From DASZYF01 sp035545535 (GTDB taxonomy: Bacteria; Actinomycetota; Actinomycetes; Mycobacteriales; CAJCIY01): a stretch of 23,080 bases of DNA. The position numbers and the translations under genes are program-made. Below, piece after piece: positions 15,738-23,080 of the stretch (its first letter is position 1; every line of letters starts with the position of its first letter). The stretch spans positions 1 through 23,080 of the forward strand of contig DASZYF010000087.1 in NCBI GenBank assembly GCA_035545535.1. The letters are read 5' to 3'. Under the pieces are notes generated by a model, which was not told the origin of the DNA, searched no databases, and was given only the letters and a program-made list of their open reading frames with translations.

Positions 15738-16510
15738 CCGCGCCGGCCGTCGGGACGGAGCTGCTGAGCACGCGGGGGATGTCGGTCGTCTTCGGCGGTC
15801 TCCGCGCGGTCGACGACCTCGACATCCGCGTCGAAGCCGGTCAGCTGGTGGGTCTGATCGGTCCCAACGGCGCCGGCAAGACGACCTTCATCGACGGGAT
15901 CTCGGGCTTCGTCCCCACGCAGGGGGAGATCTCCTTCGCGGGTCGTCGCATCGAGCGCGCGCCCGCCCACAAGCGCGCGCGGCTCGGTCTCGGCCGGACC
16001 TGGCAGTCGCTCGAGCTCTTCGAGGACCTCACGGTCCGCGAGAACCTGCTCGTGGCCGCCCAGCGGCAGACGGCGAAGGGGTTCCTGCTCGACCTGGTGC
16101 ACCCCGATCGCCGTTCGGCCGCCGTCGACGCCGACGTCGACTGGGCGCTCGACGTGCTCGGGATCACCGACCTCGCGGGTCGGATGCCGACCGAGATCAG
16201 CCAGGGGCAGCGCAAGCTCGTCAGCGTCGGCCGGACGCTCGCGGCCCGGCCCCGGCTCATCTGCATGGACGAGCCCGCGGCCGGCCTCGACACGAGCGAG
16301 TCACAGGAGTTCGGCCGCCGGCTGCGTCGCATCATCGATCACGGCATCTCGATCCTGCTCGTCGACCACGACATGGGTCTCGTGCTCAACGTCTGCGACC
16401 ACCTCTACGTCATCGAGTTCGGCGCGAAGATCGCCGAGGGCGCACCGGCGGTGGTGACCGCGCACGAGAAGGTGAAGGCGGCCTACCTCGGCGAGCGGGC
16501 GCTCGCATGA
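15734..16510 (+). CDS. livG: Branched-chain-type ABC transporter ATPase (LivG type)
   Basis: 258-aa ATPase. Walker A GPNGAGKT is at residues 43-50, Walker B LICMDE at 175-180 and the H-loop His at 212 in LLVDHDMGLV, the latter typical of LivG. The ABC signature is ISQGQ (155-159) instead of the canonical LSGGQ or the LPYGxQ common in LivG. GTG 15734 starts inside the permease stop codon (GTGA), and the stop overlaps the ATG of livF (ATGA at 16507-16510). It energises transport as a heterodimer with LivF. Confidence 0.95.
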   Translation: MTAPAVGTELLSTRGMSVVFGGLRAVDDLDIRVEAGQLVGLIGPNGAGKTTFIDGISGFVPTQGEISFAGRRIERAPAHKRARLGLGRTWQSLELFEDLTVRENLLVAAQRQTAKGFLLDLVHPDRRSAAVDADVDWALDVLGITDLAGRMPTEISQGQRKLVSVGRTLAARPRLICMDEPAAGLDTSESQEFGRRLRRIIDHGISILLVDHDMGLVLNVCDHLYVIEFGAKIAEGAPAVVTAHEKVKAAYLGERALA

Positions 16511-17265
16511 CCGCGCTGCTCGAGATCGACGGCCTGCACACCGGCTACGCGGGCGTCGCGATGGTCCGCGACCTGCACCTCACCGTCGAGCCCGGCGAGA
16601 TCGTGGCGCTGCTCGGTCCGAACGGTGCGGGCAAGACCACGACCCTGCTCGCGACGTCCGGTCTCAACCCGGTCATGCAGGGTGACCTGCGGGTGTTCGG
16701 CCGCTCGGTCAAGGGCCGCGCAGCGCACCTCACCGCCCGCGACGGGCTGGCGCACGTCCTGGAAGACCGGTCGTTGTTCTTCCAGCTGACCGTCGCCGAG
16801 AACCTCAAGCTCGCCGCGGCCCGGAGCAAGGGTGACGTCGCGCAGGCGCTGTCCTACTTCCCGGCCCTCGAACCGCTGCTCGGCCGCAAGGCGGGTCTGC
16901 TCTCCGGAGGCGAGCAGCAGATGCTCGCGATGGGACGGGCCCTGACGTCGCGCCCCAAGCTGCTGATGGTCGACGAGATGAGCCTCGGTCTCGCCCCGAT
17001 CATCGTCGAGCGGCTGCTGCCGGTCCTGCGCCGGATCGTCGACGAGACCGGTGCGGGCGTGCTGCTCGTCGAGCAGCACGTGCACCTCGCGCTCGAGGTC
17101 GCTGACCGCGCCTACGTCCTCAGCCACGGCAACGTCGTGGCCAGCGGCGCTGCTGCCGACCTCGCGCAGCAGCGTGGGCTGCTCGAGTCGAGCTACCTCG
17201 GCGGGGCGGCGCTCGAGCCCCCGGTCCCCGCACCCCGCACCGGAACGCGCACACGAAAGGCATGA
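16507..17265 (+). CDS. livF: Branched-chain-type ABC transporter ATPase (LivF type)
   Basis: 252-aa ATPase with Walker A GPNGAGKT (37-44), canonical signature LSGGEQQ (132-138), Walker B LLMVDE (152-157) followed by the LivF-typical MSLGLAP, and the H-loop as LLVEQHVHLAL (His191). It has an extra polar tail of about 25 residues after the last helix. Its stop overlaps the thiolase start (ATGA at 17262-17265), so the transporter and a degradative enzyme are translationally coupled. Confidence 0.95.
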   Translation: MTALLEIDGLHTGYAGVAMVRDLHLTVEPGEIVALLGPNGAGKTTTLLATSGLNPVMQGDLRVFGRSVKGRAAHLTARDGLAHVLEDRSLFFQLTVAENLKLAAARSKGDVAQALSYFPALEPLLGRKAGLLSGGEQQMLAMGRALTSRPKLLMVDEMSLGLAPIIVERLLPVLRRIVDETGAGVLLVEQHVHLALEVADRAYVLSHGNVVASGAAADLAQQRGLLESSYLGGAALEPPVPAPRTGTRTRKA

Positions 17266-18506
17266 CGTTGTCATCCGAAGCCTGGATCGTCGATGGGCTG
17301 CGCTCTCCGCGCGGCAAGGGCCGGCCCACCGGCGGGCTCCACCACATCCACCCGCAGGAGCTGCTGGGACAGGTCCTCTCGGCCGTGCGTGACCGGGTCG
17401 GCTTCGCCGAACCCGACGTCGACGACGTCGTGATCGGCAACGGGAGCTTCCTCGGCGACCACGCCAACGACATCGCGCGCCTCGCGGTGCTCGCGGCCGG
17501 CTGGGCGATCGACGTGCCGGGCGTCACGCTGCACCGCTGGTGCGGGTCGGGCCAGCAGGCCGTGACGTTCGCCGCGATGGGCGTCGCGGCCGGGCACCAG
17601 CGCCTGGTGCTCGCGGGTGGCGTCGACATGATGTCGCGCTGGCCGGCGGAGACCGGCCCCCTCGACTTCGCCTCCGGCAACCGACCGTTGCAGGAGCGCT
17701 ACCCCATGGTGCCCCAGGGCATCTCGGCTGATCTCATCGCGACGCTCGAAGGCTTCAGCCGTGACGACGTCGACGACTTCGCGTTGCGCAGCCAGCAGCT
17801 CGCCGCCGCGGCGATCGAGGAGGGTCGGTTCGCGCGCAGCATCGTGCCGATCACGAACCCGGACGGGTCGGTCGCCCTCGACCACGACGAGCACCCGCGC
17901 CCCTCCACCACCAAGGAAGCGTTGGCGAAGCTCGAGCCTGCGTTCGCGAAGCTCGGCACGGTGGTGCACCACGAGCACGGCTACGACCGGTCGTTCGAGG
18001 ACATGTGCCGCGAGGTGTACCCCACGATCGACGCGCTCGACTTCGTCCACCACGCGGGCAACTCGTCGGGCGTCGTCGACGGCGCGGCCATCGTGGCGGT
18101 CGCGGCGCCCGACTACGCCAAGGCCCACGGGCTGCACCCGCGGGCGCGGGTCGTCATGAGCGCCGTCGCCGGTTCGGAGCCCGTCATCATGCTGACTGCT
18201 CCAGGGGCGGCGTCCGCCAAGTGCCTGGAACGCGCCGGCATGACCGTCGACGACATCGACCTCTGGGAGATCAACGAAGCGTTCGCCGCGGTCCCGCTCA
18301 AGACGATGCGCGACCTCGACCTCGACCCGGACCGGGTCAACGTCAACGGCGGTGCCATCGCTCTCGGCCATCCCATCGGCGCGACCGGCGCGATGCTCAT
18401 CCAGACGGCTCTCGACGAGCTGGAGCGCCGCGACCTGTCGACCGCCGTCGTCACGATGTGCACCGGCGGCGGCATGGGCACGGCCACGCTGATCGAACGC
18501 GTCTGA
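17262..18506 (+). CDS. Acetyl-CoA acyltransferase (thiolase)
   Basis: 414-aa true thiolase with all catalytic residues: nucleophile Cys94 in RWCGSGQQA, NEAFAA at 338-343, His370 in GGAIALGHPIGATG, and Cys400 in CTGGGMGTA. It cleaves 3-oxoacyl-CoA with CoA (or condenses acetyl-CoA). Length is normal. It contrasts with the thiolase-fold protein at 2184-3359, which lacks these residues. Being coupled to livF at its start, it is part of the transporter operon. It would be the natural last step if the upstream ligase yields a 3-oxoacyl-CoA. The chain length is not predictable. Confidence 0.96.
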   Translation: MTLSSEAWIVDGLRSPRGKGRPTGGLHHIHPQELLGQVLSAVRDRVGFAEPDVDDVVIGNGSFLGDHANDIARLAVLAAGWAIDVPGVTLHRWCGSGQQAVTFAAMGVAAGHQRLVLAGGVDMMSRWPAETGPLDFASGNRPLQERYPMVPQGISADLIATLEGFSRDDVDDFALRSQQLAAAAIEEGRFARSIVPITNPDGSVALDHDEHPRPSTTKEALAKLEPAFAKLGTVVHHEHGYDRSFEDMCREVYPTIDALDFVHHAGNSSGVVDGAAIVAVAAPDYAKAHGLHPRARVVMSAVAGSEPVIMLTAPGAASAKCLERAGMTVDDIDLWEINEAFAAVPLKTMRDLDLDPDRVNVNGGAIALGHPIGATGAMLIQTALDELERRDLSTAVVTMCTGGGMGTATLIERV

Positions 18507-18557
18507 ACCGATGCACGCCGCCGCCCACGACCACGCACCACCGAGGGAAGGAAGCCG

Positions 18558-19775
18558 ATGAGCAAGCTGCTCGAGGGAGTGAAGGTCGTCGAGGCCGCGA
18601 TGTTCGGCTTCGTGCCGTCGTGCGGAGCCGCGCTGGCTGACTGGGGCGCCGACGTCATCAAGATCGAGCACCCCGAGACCGGGGACCCGGTGCGGGGGCT
18701 CGCGTCGTACGGGTTCAAGCCGGGCGACGGGGGCGTCACGACCTTGTGGGAGGTCTTCAACCGCGGCAAGCGCGGCGTCGGCATCGACCTCGCCGACCCG
18801 CGTGGGCTCGACCTCGTGCTGCAGCTGGTCGACGAGGCCGACGTCTTCATCTGCAGCTTCATGCAGCCCGCCCGTGAGCGGCTCGGCATCGACGCCGACC
18901 AGCTGATGGCGCGCAACCCCCGCCTCATCTACGGACGCGGGACCGGTCACGGCCCGACCGGGCCGGACGCCGACAAGGGGGGGTTCGACGGCATCTCCTA
19001 CTGGAGCCGCCCCGGCACCAGCACCGCGGCGATCCCGCCGGGGTACGAGTACCCGATCCTGCTCCCGGGCCCGGCCTTCGGCGACATCCAGTGCGGCCTG
19101 ACGCTCGCGGGCGGCATCCTCGGCGCGCTCTACCGACGGGAGAAGACGGGCAAGGGCGGCGTCGTCGACGTCTCGCTGCTCGGCACCGGCATGTGGGCCA
19201 ACCAGGCCTCGATCGCCGGCAGCTTCGCGGTGGGCAAGGACAACATCGAGCAGCTCGACCGGCGGCGCCCGCCGAACCCCCTGACCAACCTCTACCGCAG
19301 CGCCGATGGTCACTTCTTCGTGCTCGGCATGCTGCAGGCCGACCGCTACTGGGCCGGGCTCTGCGAGGCCCTCGGTCACGCCGCGCTGGCCGAGGACGAG
19401 CGGTTCCTCGACATCAAGCTGCGGGCGGAGAACAGCGCCGCCTGCGTCGCTGCACTGGACGCGATCTTCGCGACCATGACCTGGGAGCAGGTGCAGAAGG
19501 CGTTGGACGGCCAGGAAGGCCAGTGGTCCGACGTCGCGACCCCGGGCGACACGCTGCGCGACCAGCAGGTGCTCGAGAACGGCTTCCTGCAGACCGTCTC
19601 CTACCCGAACGGCGCGACGCTGCCGCTGTCGCCGGTCCCGGCCCGCATCGACGGCGTCACGGCCGACCTCACTCCGGCGCCGACGCTCGGCGAGCACACC
19701 GACGAGGTGCTCGGCGAGATCGGGAAGTCGATGGACGAGCTGATGGAGCTCAAGATCGCCGGCGTCATCTCCTGA
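18558..19775 (+). CDS. Class III (CaiB/BaiF-type) CoA-transferase
   Basis: 405-aa family III CoA-transferase that moves CoA between acids, or racemises an acyl-CoA in some relatives. The N-terminal VKVVEAA and GADVIKIEHPETGDPVR segments and the catalytic Asp176 in PGPAFGDIQCG are visible, followed by the LGALYRREKTGKGGVVDVSLL stretch typical of the family. GGAAGGAAG lies just upstream of ATG 18558; 51 nt separate it from the thiolase, with no promoter evident. It could activate the imported acid without ATP or be an alpha-methylacyl-CoA racemase-type enzyme. I favour CoA transfer because of its length. Confidence 0.94.
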   Translation: MSKLLEGVKVVEAAMFGFVPSCGAALADWGADVIKIEHPETGDPVRGLASYGFKPGDGGVTTLWEVFNRGKRGVGIDLADPRGLDLVLQLVDEADVFICSFMQPARERLGIDADQLMARNPRLIYGRGTGHGPTGPDADKGGFDGISYWSRPGTSTAAIPPGYEYPILLPGPAFGDIQCGLTLAGGILGALYRREKTGKGGVVDVSLLGTGMWANQASIAGSFAVGKDNIEQLDRRRPPNPLTNLYRSADGHFFVLGMLQADRYWAGLCEALGHAALAEDERFLDIKLRAENSAACVAALDAIFATMTWEQVQKALDGQEGQWSDVATPGDTLRDQQVLENGFLQTVSYPNGATLPLSPVPARIDGVTADLTPAPTLGEHTDEVLGEIGKSMDELMELKIAGVIS

Positions 19776-19857
19776 CGGCCCCCTGCCGTCCTCCGCCCCC
19801 TCCGTCCAACCTCTGGCCGTCTCGCCGGCCGTCTCGGAAGAAGAAGGAAGCAACCTC
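19776..19857 (+). repeat. Pyrimidine-rich leader with tandem 10-bp repeat before the hotdog dehydratase gene
   Basis: The gap between the CoA-transferase and the next gene begins with a C/T-rich stretch (19779-19806), holds GGCCGTCTCG twice (19815-19824 and 19827-19836, 12-bp period), and ends in a purine run GGAAGAAGAAGGAAG (19836-19850) that contains the ribosome site for ATG 19858. The repeat is seen directly; any function is speculative. Confidence 0.5.
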
Positions 19858-20250
19858 ATGGATCTGCAATCGAAGGGCCGAACGGTGCACGAAGCCGAGC
19901 TGCGGGTCGAGCCGGTGAAGCTCGCGGAGCTGGTGACGGCCATCGGCACCGCGAACGCCGAGGACACCGCGTCGCTCGTGCTGTGGTTCGGCGCGACCAT
20001 CGGCGGAGACGACAAGCTCGTCGCCACGCTGGGCATGGACCTGTCCAAGGCCTTGCTGTCCGGCCACCGCTACGACTGGGTGCGTCCGTTCCGCGCCGGC
20101 GAGGCCGTGCACGCGAAGCTCGTCGTCGAGGACGTCTTCGAGAAGGGCGCCAACCACCTCGCCGTGCTCGTCGCCGAGTTCCGCGACGCCGACGGCGAGC
20201 TCATCCAGACCCAGCACACGACCTTCATCGAGAGGGGGGCGGCCGCATGA
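19858..20250 (+). CDS. FAS1-like (MaoC N-terminal type) hotdog dehydratase subunit
   Basis: 130-aa hotdog protein resembling the FAS1-like dehydratase domain found in HadA/HadC and in the non-catalytic halves of MaoC-like heterodimers. Visible features are the YDWVRPFRAGEAVHAKLVVEDV segment (about 74-95) and the late FRDADGELIQTQHTTFIER strands. It lacks the MaoC hydratase motif, so it should be the structural or substrate-binding half of a complex with the next gene, with which it overlaps in an ATGA (20247-20250). Similar pairs hydrate enoyl-CoA of sterol side chains or long acyl chains in actinobacteria. The ATG at 19858 follows a purine-rich site. Confidence 0.85.
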   Translation: MDLQSKGRTVHEAELRVEPVKLAELVTAIGTANAEDTASLVLWFGATIGGDDKLVATLGMDLSKALLSGHRYDWVRPFRAGEAVHAKLVVEDVFEKGANHLAVLVAEFRDADGELIQTQHTTFIERGAAA

Positions 20251-20594
20251 CCTCGCTCACGACCGCCAGCACCGAGCCCGTGACCCGCGTGCAGATCGCC
20301 CGCTTCGCCGGAGCAGTGGGTGACTTCAACCCGATCCACATCGACGACGCGTTCGCGGCCAAGGCCGGACTGCCGTCGATCATCGCCCACGGCCCTCTCA
20401 CGCTCGCGCTGATCATCGACACGATCGTCGCGCAGGTGGGCCCGGACGCGATGAGCTCGTTCAACGCCCGTCTCAAGGCACCGGTGTTCCCCGGCGACAC
20501 GCTGACGGTCACCCCCACCGACGACGGCGTCAGCGTCACCAACGCAGGCGGCACGGTCGTGGCCGAGGCCACTCTCTCGACCACGCGCGCCTAG
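20247..20594 (+). CDS. MaoC-family enoyl-CoA hydratase subunit
   Basis: 115-aa hotdog protein with the complete R-specific hydratase motif AVGDFNPIHIDDAFA: catalytic Asp26 and His31, followed by the GLPSIIAHGPLTLAL helix. It is of single-hotdog length and is expected to pair with the FAS1-like protein encoded just upstream. Reaction: hydration of a 2-enoyl-CoA to the 3-hydroxyacyl-CoA. The ATG at 20247 sits in the upstream stop (ATGA). Its stop shares one base with the GTG of the next gene (TAGTG at 20592-20596). Confidence 0.93.
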   Translation: MTSLTTASTEPVTRVQIARFAGAVGDFNPIHIDDAFAAKAGLPSIIAHGPLTLALIIDTIVAQVGPDAMSSFNARLKAPVFPGDTLTVTPTDDGVSVTNAGGTVVAEATLSTTRA

Positions 20595-21388
20595 TGGGCG
20601 GCTACGAGCACCTGCTGACCGACGAGCGCGACGGCGGCATCCGCATCGTCACGCTCAACCGGCCCGACAACCTCAACTCGTGGAACGCCGCGATGCGCGC
20701 GGAGATGCGCGACGCCATCGAGACGGCCGCCGCTGACCCGGAGCTGCGCTGCCTCATCCTCACGGGAGCCGGCAAGGCGTTCTCTGCCGGTGAGGACGTG
20801 CGCGGCATGCCCGACCTCACCGCGCTCGGCACGCGTGGCTTCCGCGCCGCCGCGCGCGGCATCCACGACGTGTTCGACACGGTCGAGGCGATGGAGGTGC
20901 CGGTGATCGCGGCGATCGACGGCGTCGCGGCCGGCGGCGGCTTCGAGCTCGCGCTGTCCTGCGACTTCCGCGTGCTGTCGACGCGGGGGCGCTTCGTGAT
21001 GCCCGAGGCGAAGGTCGGGCTCATCCCCGGCAGCGGTGGCTGCTCGCGGCTCGTGCGCCACGTCGGGCTGGGCCGGGCGAAGGAGCTCGTGATGCTCGGC
21101 GGCCAGCTCGGAGCCGAACGCGCGCTCGAGCTGGGCCTCGCCACCGAGGTCTGCCCGGAGGGCGAGGCGCTCGAGCACGCGGTGGCACTGGCCGCCCGCA
21201 TCGGCGAGCTCGCGCCGCTCGCGGTCGGCATGGCGAAGCTCATCCTCAACACGTGCACCGACGTCGACAGCGAGACCGGCCGCCGGCTCGAGCGGCTCGG
21301 TCAGAGCGTGCTCAAGCTCACCGACGACCACCGAGAGGGCGTCGCCGCGTTCGGTGAGAAGCGCAAGCCGCAGTGGACGGCGCGTTGA
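20594..21388 (+). CDS. Enoyl-CoA hydratase (crotonase family)
   Basis: 264-aa crotonase with both classical catalytic glutamates: Glu118 in GGGFELALSCD and Glu138 in MPEAKVGLIPGSGG. The oxyanion-hole segments are AFSAGEDV (62-69) and GVAAGGG (110-116). It therefore looks like a genuine S-specific hydratase, unlike the paralogue at 917-1693. The GTG at 20594 is chosen from the TAGTG junction; no other start fits as well. Its last 16 nt overlap the start proposed for the next gene. Confidence 0.94.
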   Translation: MGGYEHLLTDERDGGIRIVTLNRPDNLNSWNAAMRAEMRDAIETAAADPELRCLILTGAGKAFSAGEDVRGMPDLTALGTRGFRAAARGIHDVFDTVEAMEVPVIAAIDGVAAGGGFELALSCDFRVLSTRGRFVMPEAKVGLIPGSGGCSRLVRHVGLGRAKELVMLGGQLGAERALELGLATEVCPEGEALEHAVALAARIGELAPLAVGMAKLILNTCTDVDSETGRRLERLGQSVLKLTDDHREGVAAFGEKRKPQWTAR

Positions 21389-22419
21389 GCCGCCCCGCGC
21401 TCTCGATCTACGCGGTGCCGGGCCGCACGACGCGGCCCGCTGATGCGATCCAGGAGGGCCGCGACGCCGAGGCGGCCGGGTTCGACGCCGTCTACGTGAG
21501 CGAGCGGCTCGACCTCAAGGACGCCGGCACGGTCTGCGGTGCGCTCGTCGCCACGACGTCGGACATCCGCGTCGGCACGGCGCTCATCCACCAGGGCACG
21601 CGGCATCCCGTCAGCATCGCGGCGATGGCGGCGACGTTGCAGAACATGAGCGACGGGCGGTTCGTGCTCGGCCTCGGACGGGGGCTCGCCGCCCTCGCGC
21701 CGTCGCTCGGCGTCGCGCCGCCGACCCTCGCCGGCATGGAGCACCTCGTCTCGGTGATCCGCCGCCTCTGGGCCGGCGAGCGGATCAGCGAGGACGGCCC
21801 GGCCGGTGCGTTCCACAAGCTGCGGTTCGTCGACGTCCCCACCCACCCCGCGCCGCCCATCCTGTTCGGCACCATCGGACCGAAGGGCCTCGCCCTCGCC
21901 GGCCGCACCTTCGACGGCGTGATCCTCCACCCCTTCCTGACCACCAAGGCGGTGGGCGACTCGATCGCCCTCGTCCGCAAGGCAGCCGAGGAAGCCGGCC
22001 GCGACCCCGCGTCGGTCCGCGTCGTCACGACCCTCGTGTCGGCCCCGGACCTGTCGCCGGAGCGCACCGCGATCGCGGCCCGCGCGCGGGCCATCAGCTA
22101 CTTCCAGGTGCAGGGCCTGGGCGAGCAGCTCGCCGGGTGGAACGACTGGGACCCCGCGGTGCTCACCGCGATCCGCGAGCACCCGACGATGCGCGGCAAG
22201 GGGATCGCCGACACGGCGATGACCCGCGACCACCTCGTGGACGCGGCCGACGCCATGCCGGACGAGTGGTTCGCCGACGGCGCGGCGATCGGCTCGAGCG
22301 AGGCGTGCGCGCAACGGGCTCGCGACTACATCGCGGCGGGCGCCGACGAGGTCCTCGTGCACGGTGCATCTCCGGCGGAGGCGACCGCGATGGCCCGCGC
22401 GTTCCGCGAACAGCCGTGA
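21373..22419 (+). CDS. Luciferase-like (LLM class, probably F420-dependent) oxidoreductase
   Basis: 348-aa TIM-barrel protein of the bacterial luciferase superfamily. The opening segment with EGRDAEAAGFDAVYVSERLD, the GTALIHQGTRHP strand, the LQNMSDGRFVLGLGRG motif (about 90-105) and the RLWAGE helix are typical of F420-dependent members in actinobacteria. These use F420 or FMN to reduce or oxidise a substrate; which one is not visible. Start choice is uncertain: GTG 21373 overlaps the previous gene by 16 nt, and TTG 21385 in a TTGA junction is in frame. The stop overlaps the next GTG (GTGA at 22416-22419). Confidence 0.9.
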   Translation: MDGALSRPALSIYAVPGRTTRPADAIQEGRDAEAAGFDAVYVSERLDLKDAGTVCGALVATTSDIRVGTALIHQGTRHPVSIAAMAATLQNMSDGRFVLGLGRGLAALAPSLGVAPPTLAGMEHLVSVIRRLWAGERISEDGPAGAFHKLRFVDVPTHPAPPILFGTIGPKGLALAGRTFDGVILHPFLTTKAVGDSIALVRKAAEEAGRDPASVRVVTTLVSAPDLSPERTAIAARARAISYFQVQGLGEQLAGWNDWDPAVLTAIREHPTMRGKGIADTAMTRDHLVDAADAMPDEWFADGAAIGSSEACAQRARDYIAAGADEVLVHGASPAEATAMARAFREQP

Positions 22420-23080
22420 CGGCGACGATGGGCGAGCTCACGGCAGAGGGGATCGCCCCGTTGATCACGGCGTCCCTCGCGCCACTGCTGCCCGGCGTCA
22501 GCGTCGCCGATCCCGCGTTGCTCAAGGGCGGCTACTCGCGCGAGATGTGGGCGTTCGACGCCACGCTCGCCGACGGCACCCGGCGCCCGCTGATCCTCTG
22601 CGCGGACTCCGCCGAGGGTGTGGTCGGGTCGGGAGACCAAGCGCTCACCCGTGCGCAGGAAGCCGCGCTGCTGCAGCTCGTGCACCGGGCGGGGCTGCCC
22701 GTGCCCGAGGTGCTCGGCGCCGGTGACGCCGCGTCACCGATGGGTCGCCCGTACCTCGTCATGGAGCGCGGCGCCGGCACCGCGGCGGTCGGCCCGCTGT
22801 TCCGCGACCCGTGGTACACCGCGCGTGCCGACGAGCTCGCGGCCCGTCTCGCGGCGATCCTCGCGGCGATCCATGCGGTCGATGCGACCCCCGTGCTCGG
22901 CCCACCGCCGCGGGCCGCGGACGTCGCCCCGCGCGAGCTCATGCGCTGGAGCACCGAGCTCGCGGCGACGCCGCAGGCCCGCACCCCGGTCGTCGACCGC
23001 GCGGTCGCGTGGCTCGGCGACCACCTGCCTCCGCCGCCGCAGCGGGTGACGCTCGTGCACGCCGACTTCCGGACGGGCAA
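22416..23080 (+). CDS. APH-fold phosphotransferase (kinase) family protein, 3' end cut by window edge
   Basis: The 221 visible residues read as the aminoglycoside phosphotransferase/choline kinase fold. An N-terminal nucleotide-binding lobe contains LKGGYSREMWAFDA (36-49) and the linker RPYLVMERGAG (111-121). The catalytic loop HADFRTG begins at His215, with the catalytic Asp217, and the window ends at the expected Asn. The remaining 100 or so residues, including the metal-binding Asp, are off the edge. APH-fold kinases beside acyl-CoA enzymes include LvaA (4-hydroxyacyl-CoA phosphorylation) and the ACAD10/11 kinase domain, so an antibiotic-resistance role is unlikely. The GTG at 22416 starts inside the upstream stop. 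Confidence 0.88.
   Translation, partial: MTATMGELTAEGIAPLITASLAPLLPGVSVADPALLKGGYSREMWAFDATLADGTRRPLILCADSAEGVVGSGDQALTRAQEAALLQLVHRAGLPVPEVLGAGDAASPMGRPYLVMERGAGTAAVGPLFRDPWYTARADELAARLAAILAAIHAVDATPVLGPPPRAADVAPRELMRWSTELAATPQARTPVVDRAVAWLGDHLPPPPQRVTLVHADFRTG

Noticed and set aside
17271..20048. 925-aa open frame on the minus strand
   Set aside because: Opposite a fully motif-supported thiolase and CoA-transferase; composition is that of an antisense shadow, with no domain pattern.
22416..23080. Antibiotic resistance gene suggested by the APH fold
   Set aside because: Context is an acyl-CoA catabolic operon and the fold is shared with metabolic kinases; nothing indicates aminoglycoside specificity.
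1..23080. Mobile element, phage, CRISPR, tRNA or rRNA
   Set aside because: No transposase or integrase motifs, no repeat-spacer array, no tRNA-like or rRNA-like segment seen on reading; composition is uniform across the window.

Overview
The window is very GC-rich with dense, translationally coupled genes, frequent GTG starts and a third-position GC bias. Together with an F420-type luciferase-family oxidoreductase, a FAS1-like/MaoC hotdog pair and many CoA-ester enzymes, this points to the chromosome of an actinomycete-like bacterium (Actinomycetota). I cannot place it lower from sequence alone. There are no rRNA, tRNA, CRISPR, insertion-sequence or phage signals. No gene-free gap exceeds about 150 bp.

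Layout. (1) 1-3736, minus strand, one tightly overlapping operon read leftward: DUF35 zinc-ribbon/OB protein, thiolase-fold protein lacking the thiolase catalytic residues, an unknown 165-aa protein, an enoyl-CoA hydratase-family protein, and an acyl-CoA dehydrogenase cut by the window edge. (2) 3820-5084, plus strand: hotdog thioesterase and SDR dehydrogenase. (3) 5093-6756, minus strand: a cupin-like protein of unknown function overlapping a short 3-hydroxyacyl-CoA dehydrogenase. (4) 6862-13310, plus strand: a 60-aa four-cysteine protein, a HydA-type subunit, a HydB-type subunit, an AMP-forming acyl-CoA ligase and a TetR regulator. (5) 13461-22419 and on to the right edge, plus strand: a fused LivH-LivM permease, LivG, LivF, thiolase, class III CoA-transferase, FAS1-like hotdog dehydratase, MaoC hydratase, enoyl-CoA hydratase, luciferase-like oxidoreductase and an APH-fold kinase (partial).

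How it may work together (inference). The HydA/HydB pair reads most like the acetone/acetophenone carboxylase branch of the hydantoinase superfamily, and the four-cysteine protein sits where a small zinc subunit would. A carboxylase of this kind turns a ketone into a 3-oxoacid; the adjacent ligase could make the 3-oxoacyl-CoA, and the thiolase could cleave it. The Liv-type transporter would bring in an amphipathic carboxylate or amide-like substrate. The CoA-transferase, hydratases, dehydrogenases and possible retro-aldolase give a complete side-chain or ring-fragment beta-oxidation kit. The true substrate is not visible in the sequence.

Regulation. The three main promoter-bearing gaps (3737-3819, 6757-6861, 13311-13460) share a TTCGAC-N7-T motif. 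In the latter two it abuts a TTGACA-N18-TACSGT promoter of identical geometry. This suggests a single regulon, plausibly controlled by the TetR protein encoded at the end of the carboxylase-ligase operon.
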